Source: Candidatus Thiodictyon syntrophicum
GTDB lineage: Bacteria > Pseudomonadota > Gammaproteobacteria > Chromatiales > Chromatiaceae
Length of the DNA stretch: 64,000 nucleotides
Direction of reading: 5' to 3'
Assembly: GCF_002813775.1 (NCBI RefSeq)
Contig: NZ_CP020370.1
Coordinates: 4,923,501-4,987,500 of the forward strand
Each line of letters opens with the position of its first letter. Position 1 is the first letter of the stretch. The position numbers were made by a program, and so were the translations under genes. The notes beneath the pieces are model-generated. The model searched no databases, was not told where the DNA came from, and worked only from the letters and a program-made list of their open reading frames with translations. Below, piece by piece: positions 9,631 to 18,480 of this stretch.

Positions 9631-10908
9631 ATGGGCGTCCGGCGCTCCATCACGGCCTGGAAACGCCGCGCCCCAGCCGGGCGGCGAGCGTTGCCCGCAC
9701 ACCAGCGTGCCCGGGGCCTCTGCGCGGCGCTGCTCGCCCCCCTCCTGACGCTGCACCCCCTGTCCTCAAAGGCCGCAGAATCCGTCTGGACCAGCCTCCA
9801 ACTCCATGGCTTCGCCGCCCAGGCCGTCCTCGGCACCAGCGACAACCGCTGGTTTGCCCGCTACGACGGGGCCTCGTTCGACTTCACCGAGGTTGGCCTC
9901 AACGCCTCGCTACGCCCCCAGCCCTGGCTCCTCCTGGCGGGCCAGGTACTGGCGCGGCGCGCCGGTGAGATGTACGACGGCACCCCGGCCATCGACTTCG
10001 CCTTGGCCGATGTCAGCCTCCTGTCCACGCCGCGGCAGCGCGCCGGCCTGCGGCTGGGGCGCATCAAGAATCCGCTCGGCCTCTACAACGAGACCCGCGA
10101 CGTCCCCTTCACCCACCCCGGCATCTTCCTCCCCCAGGTGGTCTACTTCGACAAGGTGCGTAATCTGGTCCTCTCCACCGACGGGGCCATGCTCTACGGC
10201 GAGACCGACACCGCCCTCGGGACCCTGAGCCTGAACCTGCAGGGCGGGCAAGCGGTCATCGACACCAACGTCGAATGGGCCTACTTGGGCGCTGACTTCC
10301 CGGGAAGTCTGGAGCCGGACGGTAATTCCTGGCTCGCCGGCCTCTGGTTCAACTCCCGGTTAGAGCGCCTGAGACTCGGCGTCAGCGGCGTCTCGACGGC
10401 GCTGCGTTTCGACCCGTCCCGGCACGCGGGTTTCACCCTAGGCCCCGGTACTACCGACATCCGCTACTTGATCCTGTCGGCCCAATACAGTGCGGAAAAC
10501 TGGACACTCACCTCCGAGTACGCCCGCGAGCCCTTACAGTGGAAGGGGTTCGGACCCTATTTCCCCGATCTGCGGATCACCACCGAAGGCTATTACGTCC
10601 AAGGGACCTGGCGCCCGCACCCCGCCATCGAACTGCTGCTCAACTATCAAGAGGGCTTTGCCGATCGCACTGACCGTAACGGCCGCGCCTACGCGGTCGC
10701 CTCCAAGGGGCTAAGCACGGCATCCTCCAGGTTCTCCCGGATCTTGAGCGTCGGCATCCGCTGGGATATCAATGAGCACTGGATGCTGCGCGCCGAATAC
10801 CAACACCATCAGGGGGCCTTCGTCCTGTCCCCGCGCGAGAACCCCGACCCCGGGCAACTCGTCGAGCACTGGGATCTGTTCGCGGTGCAGGCGGTGTTCC
10901 GGTTCTGA
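9631..10908 (+). CDS. Porin-like outer-membrane beta-barrel protein
   Basis: 425 residues from the ATG two bases after the preceding stop. The N-terminus is basic and then hydrophobic (LCAALLAPLLTLHPLSSKAAES), consistent with a signal peptide cleaved near AAE. The rest is rich in alternating aromatic strands and ends in VQAVFRF. A terminal phenylalanine is the usual BamA recognition signal for outer-membrane proteins. Segments such as RLGRIKNPLGLYNETRDVPF resemble uncharacterised porin-like proteins often found next to PstS-like genes. No transport substrate can be assigned. Confidence 0.72.
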   Translation: MGVRRSITAWKRRAPAGRRALPAHQRARGLCAALLAPLLTLHPLSSKAAESVWTSLQLHGFAAQAVLGTSDNRWFARYDGASFDFTEVGLNASLRPQPWLLLAGQVLARRAGEMYDGTPAIDFALADVSLLSTPRQRAGLRLGRIKNPLGLYNETRDVPFTHPGIFLPQVVYFDKVRNLVLSTDGAMLYGETDTALGTLSLNLQGGQAVIDTNVEWAYLGADFPGSLEPDGNSWLAGLWFNSRLERLRLGVSGVSTALRFDPSRHAGFTLGPGTTDIRYLILSAQYSAENWTLTSEYAREPLQWKGFGPYFPDLRITTEGYYVQGTWRPHPAIELLLNYQEGFADRTDRNGRAYAVASKGLSTASSRFSRILSVGIRWDINEHWMLRAEYQHHQGAFVLSPRENPDPGQLVEHWDLFAVQAVFRF

Positions 10909-11421
10909 GCTGGAGTCCAGGGCTGAAGCCTTGGATCCCAGACGTTTTCTCTCATTCCAAAGATCCCCTTGGGGACGCGACCGGATTCGCAAGCGTAGCG
11001 CATCCACCACACCGCCGGGGTCGGTGGATGCGGCGCGATCCAACGTCGTGCCCGTCCCAGGCACCGTGCTGCGCGCCTTATCCACCCTACAGGACTCGGC
11101 TGTCTCGCGGGAGTGTCGCCGCCTAACGCACTAAGAGTCCAGCACGATGCACCATCCATCACATTGATAAAAAATGATTTCTTAGATCGACTCCCGAACG
11201 GTTCCCAGTTTATCAGACAGTATTGCCGCCGAATCGGGGACGAGACGGCGAAGGTGCCGTATAACACCCGACGGTGCGGCGGAACATCGCCTCAAGAGCA
11301 TTGACAGGCGCGGGAATGTTTGATCCACTGTGCCAGGCCAGACGGTTTATGAGGTAGTTCGTCCGGCGAAATCTAGTTCGACGGCATCACCTCACCAACG
11401 CCAAAGGAAGCAGAGACGAAG
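10909..11421. other. Gene-free interval with one hairpin
   Basis: No reading frame here looks like a real protein. An inverted repeat (CGCATCCACC ... GGTGGATGCG, about 10998-11031) is the only clear structure. GCCTAAC at 11121-11127 could be an integron-type R'' box, but I see no matching GTTRRRY partner before the next gene. Confidence 0.5.
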
Positions 11422-12495
11422 ATGAGACACATGAACCAATACACGACGATGAAGACTGTGGTCAGCACCTTGGTCATCGCGACCATCGTATTCGGCCCTT
11501 TGCACAACGCACAGGCTTGCACACGTCTAGTTTATGAGACGGGCAATCAGTCCTACATCACCGGACGGTCCATGGATTGGATGGATACTTCCGCCAAGAC
11601 GGCGCTGTGGGCCTTTCCCAGAGGGATGAAGCGCGATGGAACGGTCGGTGCCGACCCGATCAAGTGGGGCGCCAAGTATGGCTCAATTGCTGTCTCTTTC
11701 TATGATGCCGGAACGGCCGATGGCATGAACGAGAAAGGACTCGTAGCGAACCTGCTTTATCTGAAGGAAGCCGAATGGGGTGATGCGACCAAGTCAGGAA
11801 AGCCCACTCTGACCGCTGGCGCTTGGGCACAGTACTTCCTCGACAACTTTGCAACAGTGGGGGAGGCGGTTGCCGCCATGGCCAATCCCCCATTTGCCAT
11901 CATTGCTCCTCCACTGCCGAATGGTCACGCAGCGGGCCTGCATCTTTCACTTTCTGATGCGACGGGCGACTCTGCGATCCTTGAATACATCAATGGCAAA
12001 CTCGTGATTCACCATGGCTCGCAGCACAGGGTGATGACCAACTCACCAACGTTCGACCAACAGCTCGCGCTGAATGTCTACTGGGAAAAGGTTGGGGGCG
12101 ACCGTTTCCTTCCGGGCACAATCAGTGCCGCCGACCGGTTCGTTCGCACGAGCCACTATCTCAAATTGTCACCGAAGTACAAGGATCCCGAGCTGGCGCT
12201 CGCATCGGTGTTTTCGCAGGTACGCATGATCAGTGTTCCACTCGGCATGGCCGATGCGAGTAACCCGAATATCGCGATGACACTGTGGCGGACCGTGGCG
12301 GATCATCGGGCCAAGATCTACTACTTTGAGTCCGCGATCTTCCCCGCCGTGTCGTGGATCGATATCAACAAGGTTGATCTGACTGAAGGTGCTGCACCGA
12401 AGGTCGTCAGGATTGAGCGTGGCCAGCCTCTCGCGGGCGAGCTTTCGGCAGCGCTCAAGCCAGCTGAGCCCTTCAAGTGGCTTGGGGCAGAATGA
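11422..12495 (+). CDS. Secreted choloylglycine-hydrolase family (Ntn) amidase
   Basis: 357 residues. A Sec signal (TVVSTLVIATIVFGPLHNAQA) ends directly before Cys33. In the linear-amide C-N hydrolase family (penicillin V acylase, bile-salt hydrolase, acyl-homoserine-lactone acylases) that cysteine becomes the N-terminal nucleophile. Supporting motifs are CTRLVYE, GRSMDWM, the GLVANLLYL region, NSPTFDQQL and an arginine/asparagine-rich C-terminal half. An AAGGAAG ribosome site precedes the ATG. The substrate is unknown; N-acyl amides or acyl-homoserine lactones are possible. An attC-like site follows 60 bases after the stop, so the gene may be an integron cassette. It is less GC-rich than its neighbours. 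Confidence 0.85.
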   Translation: MRHMNQYTTMKTVVSTLVIATIVFGPLHNAQACTRLVYETGNQSYITGRSMDWMDTSAKTALWAFPRGMKRDGTVGADPIKWGAKYGSIAVSFYDAGTADGMNEKGLVANLLYLKEAEWGDATKSGKPTLTAGAWAQYFLDNFATVGEAVAAMANPPFAIIAPPLPNGHAAGLHLSLSDATGDSAILEYINGKLVIHHGSQHRVMTNSPTFDQQLALNVYWEKVGGDRFLPGTISAADRFVRTSHYLKLSPKYKDPELALASVFSQVRMISVPLGMADASNPNIAMTLWRTVADHRAKIYYFESAIFPAVSWIDINKVDLTEGAAPKVVRIERGQPLAGELSAALKPAEPFKWLGAE

Positions 12496-12555
12496 TCGGG
12501 TGCGTTGAGGCTGGCAAGGCAATACGCGACTCGTTAACTCGGTGCGGAAGAAACC

Positions 12556-12616
12556 GTCGAACAAGTCGCTGCAGCGGACGGCCCTTAGGGGCCGCCGCTG
12601 ACCTCCAACGTTAGGC
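12556..12616 (+). other. Integron attC-like recombination site
   Basis: A GTCGAAC box (R''-like, one mismatch to RYYYAAC) begins a folded segment, AAGTCGCTGCAGCGGACGGC, mirrored by GGCCGCCGCTGACCT. It ends in GTTAGGC (12610-12616), a perfect GTTRRRY R' box. The wording closely resembles attC sites of chromosomal integron cassettes. No integron integrase is in the window, so this may be a stray cassette. Confidence 0.6.
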
Positions 12617-12638
12617 CTCACAACAACCCCCCGGCTTT

Positions 12639-12786
12639 GATCATCGTTCCGGCCAGTGGCGGTCCGTCCACAACCGGACGTCGAGGCTTCAGCCGGTGGC
12701 GGTTCCCGAGATATCCAAGCGAAATCAGTGGCGCCTGCACGCTGGACCGGCTAAAGCCTCGACCTCCAGTGGCCGGAAGGACGATC
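12639..12786. repeat. Dispersed inverted repeat, family F, copy 1
   Basis: The arm around 12639-12694 ends in GTCGAGGCTTCAGCCGG and reappears inverted at 12747-12786 as CCGGCTAAAGCCTCGAC. Outer parts (GATC-TC-TTCCGGCCA) also match. Related copies are at 42424-42501 and 49741-49819. It separates the attC-like site from the broken TIR-like gene. Confidence 0.75.
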
Positions 12787-12860
12787 GAGGCCAACCCCCC
12801 TTAAGCGCACCCACAGAAGAACATGCGACGATTGAGCGTTGAACGACTGGCACCCAGCAA

Positions 12861-13337
12861 ATGAGCATTGAGTTTCTGAAGACTGACTTCGATAAGGTGA
12901 GCTACCTGCTCAACTTAGCGGAAGGTCTTCATAGTTCACGGCCGTAACAACGAAGTCAAGCAAGAAGTCAGTCGCTTCATTGAGCACCAAGGAATCGAAG
13001 CCATCGTCCTCCACGAGCAGGCGAGCGCCGGAATGACTATCATTGAGAAGATTGAGCACTACTCGAATGATGCAGACTTTGCTTTAGTTCTCTATACCGC
13101 CTGCGATCATGGCCGCGGAGTCCATGAGACAGAGATTCCGGCGAAGAATCGTGCCCGGCAGAACGTCGTATTCGAACACGGATACCTTATGGCCAAGCTC
13201 GGCACGAGAACGTTTGTGCCCTGGTCCAGGGCGACATCGAAAAGCCAAACGACATCAGCGGAGTTGTCTACGTCGGTTTCCCGCAGATATGGCGATCCGC
13301 TCCTCAGCCTGATCTGGGGGCCGACTCACGGGGGCTT
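12861..13337 (+). pseudogene. Broken TIR-like nucleotide-binding effector gene
   Basis: Three frames carry one protein. The first (ATG 12861, MSIEFLKTDFDKVSYLLNL) matches the usual helical N-terminus and stops at 12947. The second, open from 12919, reads KVFIVHGRNNEVKQEV...IEHQGIEAIVLHEQASAG...NVVFEHGYLMAKLG, the TIR-like fold of predicted nucleotide-binding (CAP12/Pycsar-type) effectors. Near 13203 one base appears deleted, and the third frame continues NVCALVQGDIEKPNDISGVV. It then runs without a stop into the next gene. Much of the N-terminal region between the first two parts also seems missing. Family members typically degrade NAD during phage defence. This copy is surely inactive. Confidence 0.75.
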
Positions 13338-13607
13338 ATGATGCTGACAACAATAGAAGTGGAAATCGACAGCAGCGGGCACGTTCGTGCCCTTGAACCC
13401 TTGCCCTTTGTCCTGCGCGGGCGTGCCTATCTGACCATGCTGTCGGACCCGGATGAGCGGCCTGACGTCGCACCTGCCGCCAGCCCCACCGCCGCGCGGG
13501 CACTGGAACTCCTTGCGTCACCGCGCTTCGCCCGGCGTCCACAGGCGGCGCCGGAGGAGGTACGGCAACGCATCGATACACTGCGTAACGACTGGGATGA
13601 CCGCTGA
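13338..13607 (+). CDS. Small antitoxin-like protein
   Basis: 89 residues. The start MLTTIEVEIDSSGHVRALEPL and the phrase LRGRAYLTMLSDPDE resemble small antitoxin-like proteins common in purple sulfur bacteria and cyanobacteria. The C-terminus is charged (PEEVRQRIDTLRNDWDDR). Its TGA overlaps the ATG of a truncated PIN-like frame (TGATGA), the classic antitoxin-toxin arrangement. It lies directly after the broken TIR gene and has no visible DNA-binding fold, so the label is tentative. Confidence 0.5.
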   Translation: MMLTTIEVEIDSSGHVRALEPLPFVLRGRAYLTMLSDPDERPDVAPAASPTAARALELLASPRFARRPQAAPEEVRQRIDTLRNDWDDR

Positions 13608-13705
13608 TGAGGCGCGCTTACCTCGATTCGTGCAGCGTGTGCTCGACATGCAGTCGCCCACTCCAGCCTAGACCCCTTGGCGCTCGTCGTGACTGGCGCC
13701 GTTGA
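13607..13705 (+). pseudogene. Truncated PIN-domain toxin remnant
   Basis: The frame starts with MRRAYLDSC, matching the first strand of PIN (VapC-like) RNases with the metal-binding aspartate (YLDSC). It then loses similarity and stops after 32 residues. Its start overlaps the upstream antitoxin-like stop. Only the first nine residues are convincing, so the assignment leans on the arrangement. Confidence 0.4.
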
Positions 13706-13805
13706 TCTCGGCGAGGATATCGTCTATCGCAAGATGGTCGAAAAGTGCCGCGCACTCCTCCGTGTAGTTTCCTGTACCGGTGGAAAACTGACCGATAAAG
13801 CGCAT
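13668..13805 (-). pseudogene. Possible small-gene remnant
   Basis: A 45-residue minus-strand frame, MRFIGQFSTGTGNYTEECA...FDHLAIDDILAEINGA, looks protein-like in composition and continues upstream in frame without a good start. I do not recognise the family. It may be the cut end of a gene carried in with the neighbouring toxin-antitoxin debris. Confidence 0.25.
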
Positions 13806-13973
13806 GGTATCGGCGACCCCGATCTCACGGCAAACGGTTCGGGTACGCCGCCCGTCAGGCCGACGATCACCTGCAGACCAGCGGCCACGACCGCGTCGGC
13901 CTGTTTTCAGGCCGACGGGCAGCGCCTATAATCACCAAATATCAGAGATTACCGATACACCGAGGAGCATCCC

Positions 13974-14237
13974 ATGCCGACCTACGACTACCGCTGCAGC
14001 ACCAACGGCCGCGTGCTGGAGGTCAGCCACCGCATGAGCGAGAACCTGAGCACCTGGGGAGAACTGTGCCGCCAGGCCGGGGTGGAGACCGGGGACACCC
14101 CGGCGGAAGCGCCGGTCGAGCGCCTGGCGACCGGCGGCACCATCATCTCCAGCACCAGCCGGGGCAGCGGCGCGGCACCCATGCCGCCTTGCGGGAGCGG
14201 CGGTTGCTGCGCGGGCGGGGTGTGCCCGATGCACTGA
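13974..14237 (+). CDS. FmdB-family zinc-ribbon protein
   Basis: 87 residues beginning MPTYDYRCSTNGRVLEVSHR, the FmdB/CxxC-like putative regulatory zinc-ribbon start. The second cysteine of the usual CxxC knuckle is replaced (CSTNG), so zinc binding would have to use other cysteines. The C-terminus is Gly/Cys rich (GSGGCCAGGVCPMH). An AGGAG-like site lies just upstream. It heads a small same-strand group with two DUF2892 genes. The function is unknown. Confidence 0.75.
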   Translation: MPTYDYRCSTNGRVLEVSHRMSENLSTWGELCRQAGVETGDTPAEAPVERLATGGTIISSTSRGSGAAPMPPCGSGGCCAGGVCPMH

Positions 14238-14481
14238 CGTACCGCCACCGGGACCGGCGCCGCACCGTCGCGCGGCGCCTCCGGGAGCGCCTTCGTTTTT
14301 TCGCTTTGACGACGCGGCGGTATTACCCCTAGTATGGCACGGCTTCCAGGGCGCGATCCCGCGCCCGGGAAGGACCGCGGCCGGGTGTCGGTACCGACCG
14401 ACCCGGCTGCTGACTGCCGCCGCCGCGGCCTGCACCGGCAGCGGGATGGCAGCCCACCGTTACCAACTGGAGTAATCCCTG

Positions 14482-14700
14482 ATGAGCTTCGATTTCCGTA
14501 AGGCCAACGTCGGCGATTCCGATCGCGCGATCCGCTTCCTCCTCGGGTTCGGTCTGATCCTGGTCGGCTTCGTCCACCATAGCCGGACCGTCGGTGTGAT
14601 CGGCGTCCTGCTGATCCTCACCGCCTATCTGCGCACCTGCCCGGTCTATACCCTGATCGACTTCAAGACCAACAAGGGCGAGGCCCCGGCCGGCAAGTAG
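14482..14700 (+). CDS. DUF2892 (YgaP-type) membrane protein, first of a pair
   Basis: 72 residues with two hydrophobic helices (FLLGFGLILVGFV and VIGVLLILTAYLRTC) and the DUF2892 end CPVYTLIDFKT. Related domains form the membrane anchor of E. coli YgaP, where a rhodanese domain is attached; here the anchor stands alone. A tandem paralogue follows at 14818. Sulfur-related roles are suspected for the family but nothing here proves it. Confidence 0.8.
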   Translation: MSFDFRKANVGDSDRAIRFLLGFGLILVGFVHHSRTVGVIGVLLILTAYLRTCPVYTLIDFKTNKGEAPAGK

Positions 14701-14817
14701 GCCCGGGAGCGCCCGCCGCCGCGCGCCGGATGGATCACGGCGCCCGGCGGCGGGCACGCAACGGACCTCGGCCATCTCAGGACCCCGGCCCCGTCACCCT
14801 CAACCGGAATAATCGCC

Positions 14818-15051
14818 ATGAAATTCGACATCAAAAAGATCATGAAGGTCAACGTTGGCCAGAAGGATCGCGTGATCCGCGTGATCGTCGCCATCTTCCT
14901 CCTGATCGGCTTCTACAACAGCGGCTTCCAAAGCTGGATCTCGGCGCTGATCGCCCTGGCGCTGCTCGCGACCGCCTGGTTTCGCTTTTGCCCGGCCTAC
15001 CTGGTCGGCGACATCAACACCTGCAAGGACCAGCCGCCGGCCGCCGGCTAG
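14818..15051 (+). CDS. DUF2892 membrane protein, second of the pair
   Basis: 77 residues. It shares the plan of the preceding gene: a basic N-terminus (MKFDIKKIMKVNVGQKDR), two membrane helices (VIVAIFLLIGFYNSGF and ALIALALLATAWFRFC) and a CPAYLVGDINTC end. The pair probably arose by tandem duplication and may pack together in the inner membrane. No partner enzyme (rhodanese, sulfurtransferase) is adjacent. Confidence 0.8.
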   Translation: MKFDIKKIMKVNVGQKDRVIRVIVAIFLLIGFYNSGFQSWISALIALALLATAWFRFCPAYLVGDINTCKDQPPAAG

Positions 15052-15133
15052 CGCGCAGGACCAGCCCCGGCCGGGTCAGCGGACCCGGTTCGGCGCCGGG
15101 TGCGATCAGAACTGATGTGTTAACACCTATCTC

Positions 15134-15155
15134 GTAGGGTACGCATCGCGTACCC
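15134..15155. repeat. Short hairpin repeat, family G
   Basis: GTAGGGTACGCATCGCGTAC is a near palindrome. Variants lie at 20767-20787, 41501-41521 and 43426-43445, always as GTAGGGT-CGC---GCG-ACC. Confidence 0.7.
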
Positions 15156-15230
15156 GCCGAGCTGCGGCGACCGCCGGAGCCAGGTACGCGATGCGTATTC
15201 GACAGCGACCGGACGTTCCCACGGACGGGG

Positions 15231-15314
15231 CGTCGTTGTCGTTGTCGTTGTCGTTGTCGGATTGTTCGATTACGACAACGATCACGACAACGACAACGAC
15301 AACGACAACGACAG
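15231..15314. repeat. Dispersed hexamer-armed repeat, family A, copy 2
   Basis: CGTCGTTGTC plus further GTTGTC units, a short centre (GGATTGTTCGATTACG), then many ACAACG units. It has the arms of copies 1 and 3 but lacks their 50-base core, as if internally deleted. It lies in the gap before the transporter-kinase operon. Confidence 0.8.
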
Positions 15315-15432
15315 CGTACCCGGGACCTCGGTCGCCACATCAGTTCTGATCGCACCCATCGGCGCCGGACGCTTTCCCTCCCAGCCGCGGCCCCCCTATA
15401 CTCCCGACCACCACCACCCACCGGGCCCCGCC

Positions 15433-15633
15433 ATGCCCCGCGCCACCCTGCTGCGACAACGCCTGCTGGCCCTGTTCCTGGCGGCCCTGTTCGCCTTCTT
15501 CTCGCCGCTGCCGGGCCGCTTCGAGTCGCTGCCCGACCTGCACGGCATCCCCGCGCTCGATCTCTATCTCTTCGGCGTCTGGGCACTGGTGATCGCGGCC
15601 GCCGCCTGGACCTGCTCGCGGGGCCGGGATTGA
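15433..15633 (+). CDS. Small membrane protein, CbrX-like in position
   Basis: 66 residues with two hydrophobic stretches (LLALFLAALFAFFSPL and LYLFGVWALVIAAAAWTC). Its TGA overlaps the TTG start of the transporter-kinase gene. In Pseudomonas a small protein, CbrX, is likewise encoded just upstream of cbrA and translationally coupled to it. The position is the basis for comparison; I did not recognise strong sequence identity. It may set the expression ratio of, or pack against, the large membrane kinase. Confidence 0.65.
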   Translation: MPRATLLRQRLLALFLAALFAFFSPLPGRFESLPDLHGIPALDLYLFGVWALVIAAAAWTCSRGRD

Positions 15634-18434
15634 ACCCGCCCGCCGCGGGTGAGGCGCTCGTGATCACCGGGCCGCTCATCATCGGCGTCGCCTGCGTCTA
15701 TCTGGGCCTGCTCTTCGCGCTCGCCTTTTGGGCCGACCGGCGGGCCGACCAGGGCCGCTCGGTGATCGGCAATCCGACCGTCTACGCCCTCTCGCTCGCC
15801 GTCTACTGTACCGCCTGGACCTTCTACGGCAGCGTCGGGCGCGCCACCGGCGCGGGCCTGGGCTTCCTCGCCATCTATGTGGGTCCGACCCTGATCGCGC
15901 TCCTGTGGGGCTCGGTGCTGGTGAAGATGGTGCGGGTGAGCAAGGCGGAGCGCATCACCTCGATTGCGGACTTCATCGCCTCGCGCTACGGCATGAGCCA
16001 GTTGCTCGGCGGCCTGGTGACGGTCATCGCGGTGTTCGGGGTGGTGCCCTATATCGCGCTGCAGCTCAAGGCCATCGCCTGGAGCTTTACCATCCTGGTG
16101 CACTACCCCCAGGTGCGGATGCCCCAGGCCCAAGACCTGCCCTTTTGGCAGGACACCGGCTTCATCGTCGCCCTGCTGCTCGCCGCCTTCACCATCCTCT
16201 TCGGCACCCGCCACCTGGACGCCAGCGAGCGCCACGAGGGGATGGTGGCAGCGGTGGCCTTCGAGTCCATCGTCAAGCTCGTCGCCTTCATGGCGGTGGG
16301 GCTCTGGGTGACCCTGGGGCTCCTGGGTTTCGACGGGACCCTCGGCGCCCCGCTGCTGCCCCCGGCCGGCGGCGACCCGCACCTGGCCCCGCTGCTGGAC
16401 CCGGCGATCCGCTCACCCACTGACTGGTTCGCCATCTCGCTCCTGGCCGCGCTGGCGGTGATGCTGCTGCCGCGCCAGTTCCAGGTGGCGGTGGTGGAGA
16501 ACAGCGACGAGCGCCAGATCCGGCGGGCGATCTGGCTCTTTCCGCTCTATCTGTTCCTGATCAACCTGTTCGTGATCCCGATCGCGATGGCCGGGCTCCT
16601 GGTTTTCCCTGACGGCCAGGTGGACCCGGACACCTTCGTCCTCACCCTGCCGATGGCCTTCGGCCACCCGTGGCTCGCGTTGGCGGTCTTCATCGGCGGA
16701 CTTTCGGCGGCCACCGGAATGGTGATCGTGGAGGTCATTGCCCTGACCACCATGGTCAGCAACGACCTGGTGCTGCCGGTGCTGCTGCGCCGCTGGCACC
16801 AGCGCCCCGAGAGCATGGACCTGGGCCGCCTGCTGCTCATCATCCGCCGCGCCGCCATCCTGCTCATCCTGATGCTCGGCTGGCTCTATTACCGGCTGGC
16901 GGGGGAGGCCTATGCCCTGGTGGGCATCGGGCTCATCAGCTTCGCCGCGGTCGCCCAGTTCGCGCCGGTGGTCTTCGCCGCGCTCTACTGGCGCGGCGGC
17001 ACCCGGGAGGGCGCCCTGGCCGGACTCTCGGCCGGCTTCCTGGTGTGGCTCTACACCCTGCTGCTGCCCTCCTTCGCCCGCTCTGGCTGGCTGCCGTCCG
17101 CGTTCATCGAGTCCGGGGCCTTCGGTATCGACATCCTCAAGCCCCAGAGTCTCTTCGGGCTCGCCCACTGGAACGAGGTGACCCACTGCCTGTTCTGGAG
17201 TCTGTCCGCCAACATCGGCGCCTTCCTGGTGGTCTCCTCGCTGCGCGCGCCCAACGCGGTAGAGGCCACCCAGGCGAGCGCCTATGTGGACGCACTCAAG
17301 CACGGCCGGCGCACCAGCCTGCCCCTGTGGCGCGGCAGTGCCGAGGTCGCGGAACTGCGCACCCTGGCCGAGCGCTTCCTGGGGACCGAGCGCACCCGGC
17401 GCGCCTTCAGCGGTTATGCCGCCTCACGCGGGATCACGACCCCGGAGAGCCTCCCGGCGGACGCCCAGACGGTCGATTTCGCCGAGACCCTGCTATCGGG
17501 GGCCATCGGCGGGGCCTCCGCCCGGGTCATGGTCGCCGCCGTGACCGAGGAGGAGGCCCTGGGGGTCGACGAGGTCCTGGACATCCTGGACGAGGCCTCC
17601 CAGGTCCGCGCCTACAGCCTGGAACTGGAACAGAAGTCCCGGGAACTGGAGGCGGCCAGCGCGGAGCTGCGCGCCGCCAACGAGCGGCTCCAGGAGTTGG
17701 ATCGGCTCAAGGACGACTTCATGTCCTCCGTCACCCACGAGTTGCGCACCCCGCTGGCCGCGATCCGCGCCTTCTCCGAGATCCTGTTCGACGACCCGGA
17801 GATCGAGGTCGGCGAGCGCAAGCGCTTCCTCGGCATCCTGGTGAGCGAGACCGAACGCCTCTCGCGACTGGTCAATCAGGTCCTGGATCTCGCCAAGATC
17901 GAATCGGGCCACGCCGACTGGCTGATCGAGCCGGTCGATCTGCGGGAGGTGATCGAGCAATCGGTGGCCGCGACCGGTCAGTTGATCCAGGGGCGCGGGG
18001 CGCAAGTCGCCGTCGCCTTCGAGGTCGACGGGGACCCGCCGCCCGCGCCCCTGGTCCTGGCCGACCGGGACCGGCTGGTGCAGGTCCTGGTCAACCTGCT
18101 CTCCAACGCCGCCAAGTTCGTCCCGCCGGCGGGCGGACTGGTGCAGGTGCGACTGCGGCGGCGGGGAGACTGGCTGCGGGTATGCGTCGCGGACAACGGG
18201 CGCGGCATCCCGGCGGCGGACCTGGAGTTGGTGTTCGAGAAGTTTCGCCAGGCCGCCGACGGCGGCGAGAAGCCCGTCGGCACCGGTCTCGGGCTGCCCA
18301 TCAGCCGCCAGATCGTGGAGAATTTCGGCGGCCGGATCTGGGCCGAGGCCGGCACGCCCGCGGGTGCTACCCTATGCTTCGAGCTGCCCGCACTCGCTGA
18401 CACCGCCGCCCGGCACGGCGAAGAAGAACAATGA
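15630..18434 (+). CDS. Sodium:solute symporter-histidine kinase (CbrA-like)
   Basis: About 934 residues from TTG 15630; GTG 15660 is an alternative. Residues 10-520 form a multi-spanning sodium:solute symporter domain (VYLGLLFALAFWADRR, GNPTVYALSLAVYCTAWTFY). After a linker and a coiled coil (ELEQKSRELEAASAELRAAN) comes a HisKA domain with His703 in SSVTHELRTPLAAIRAF. A HATPase domain follows (NLLSNAAKF, DNGRGIPAADL, GTGLGLPISRQIVENFGG). This is the CbrA plan, known for control of carbon/nitrogen use, but without an obvious PAS domain. It probably senses an imported or bound solute and phosphorylates the regulator encoded next. Confidence 0.9.
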   Translation: MNPPAAGEALVITGPLIIGVACVYLGLLFALAFWADRRADQGRSVIGNPTVYALSLAVYCTAWTFYGSVGRATGAGLGFLAIYVGPTLIALLWGSVLVKMVRVSKAERITSIADFIASRYGMSQLLGGLVTVIAVFGVVPYIALQLKAIAWSFTILVHYPQVRMPQAQDLPFWQDTGFIVALLLAAFTILFGTRHLDASERHEGMVAAVAFESIVKLVAFMAVGLWVTLGLLGFDGTLGAPLLPPAGGDPHLAPLLDPAIRSPTDWFAISLLAALAVMLLPRQFQVAVVENSDERQIRRAIWLFPLYLFLINLFVIPIAMAGLLVFPDGQVDPDTFVLTLPMAFGHPWLALAVFIGGLSAATGMVIVEVIALTTMVSNDLVLPVLLRRWHQRPESMDLGRLLLIIRRAAILLILMLGWLYYRLAGEAYALVGIGLISFAAVAQFAPVVFAALYWRGGTREGALAGLSAGFLVWLYTLLLPSFARSGWLPSAFIESGAFGIDILKPQSLFGLAHWNEVTHCLFWSLSANIGAFLVVSSLRAPNAVEATQASAYVDALKHGRRTSLPLWRGSAEVAELRTLAERFLGTERTRRAFSGYAASRGITTPESLPADAQTVDFAETLLSGAIGGASARVMVAAVTEEEALGVDEVLDILDEASQVRAYSLELEQKSRELEAASAELRAANERLQELDRLKDDFMSSVTHELRTPLAAIRAFSEILFDDPEIEVGERKRFLGILVSETERLSRLVNQVLDLAKIESGHADWLIEPVDLREVIEQSVAATGQLIQGRGAQVAVAFEVDGDPPPAPLVLADRDRLVQVLVNLLSNAAKFVPPAGGLVQVRLRRRGDWLRVCVADNGRGIPAADLELVFEKFRQAADGGEKPVGTGLGLPISRQIVENFGGRIWAEAGTPAGATLCFELPALADTAARHGEEEQ

Positions 18435-18480
18435 ACCCGTGCACCACGCGAATGAACGCGAATCAGAGTGAGAGTCCACC

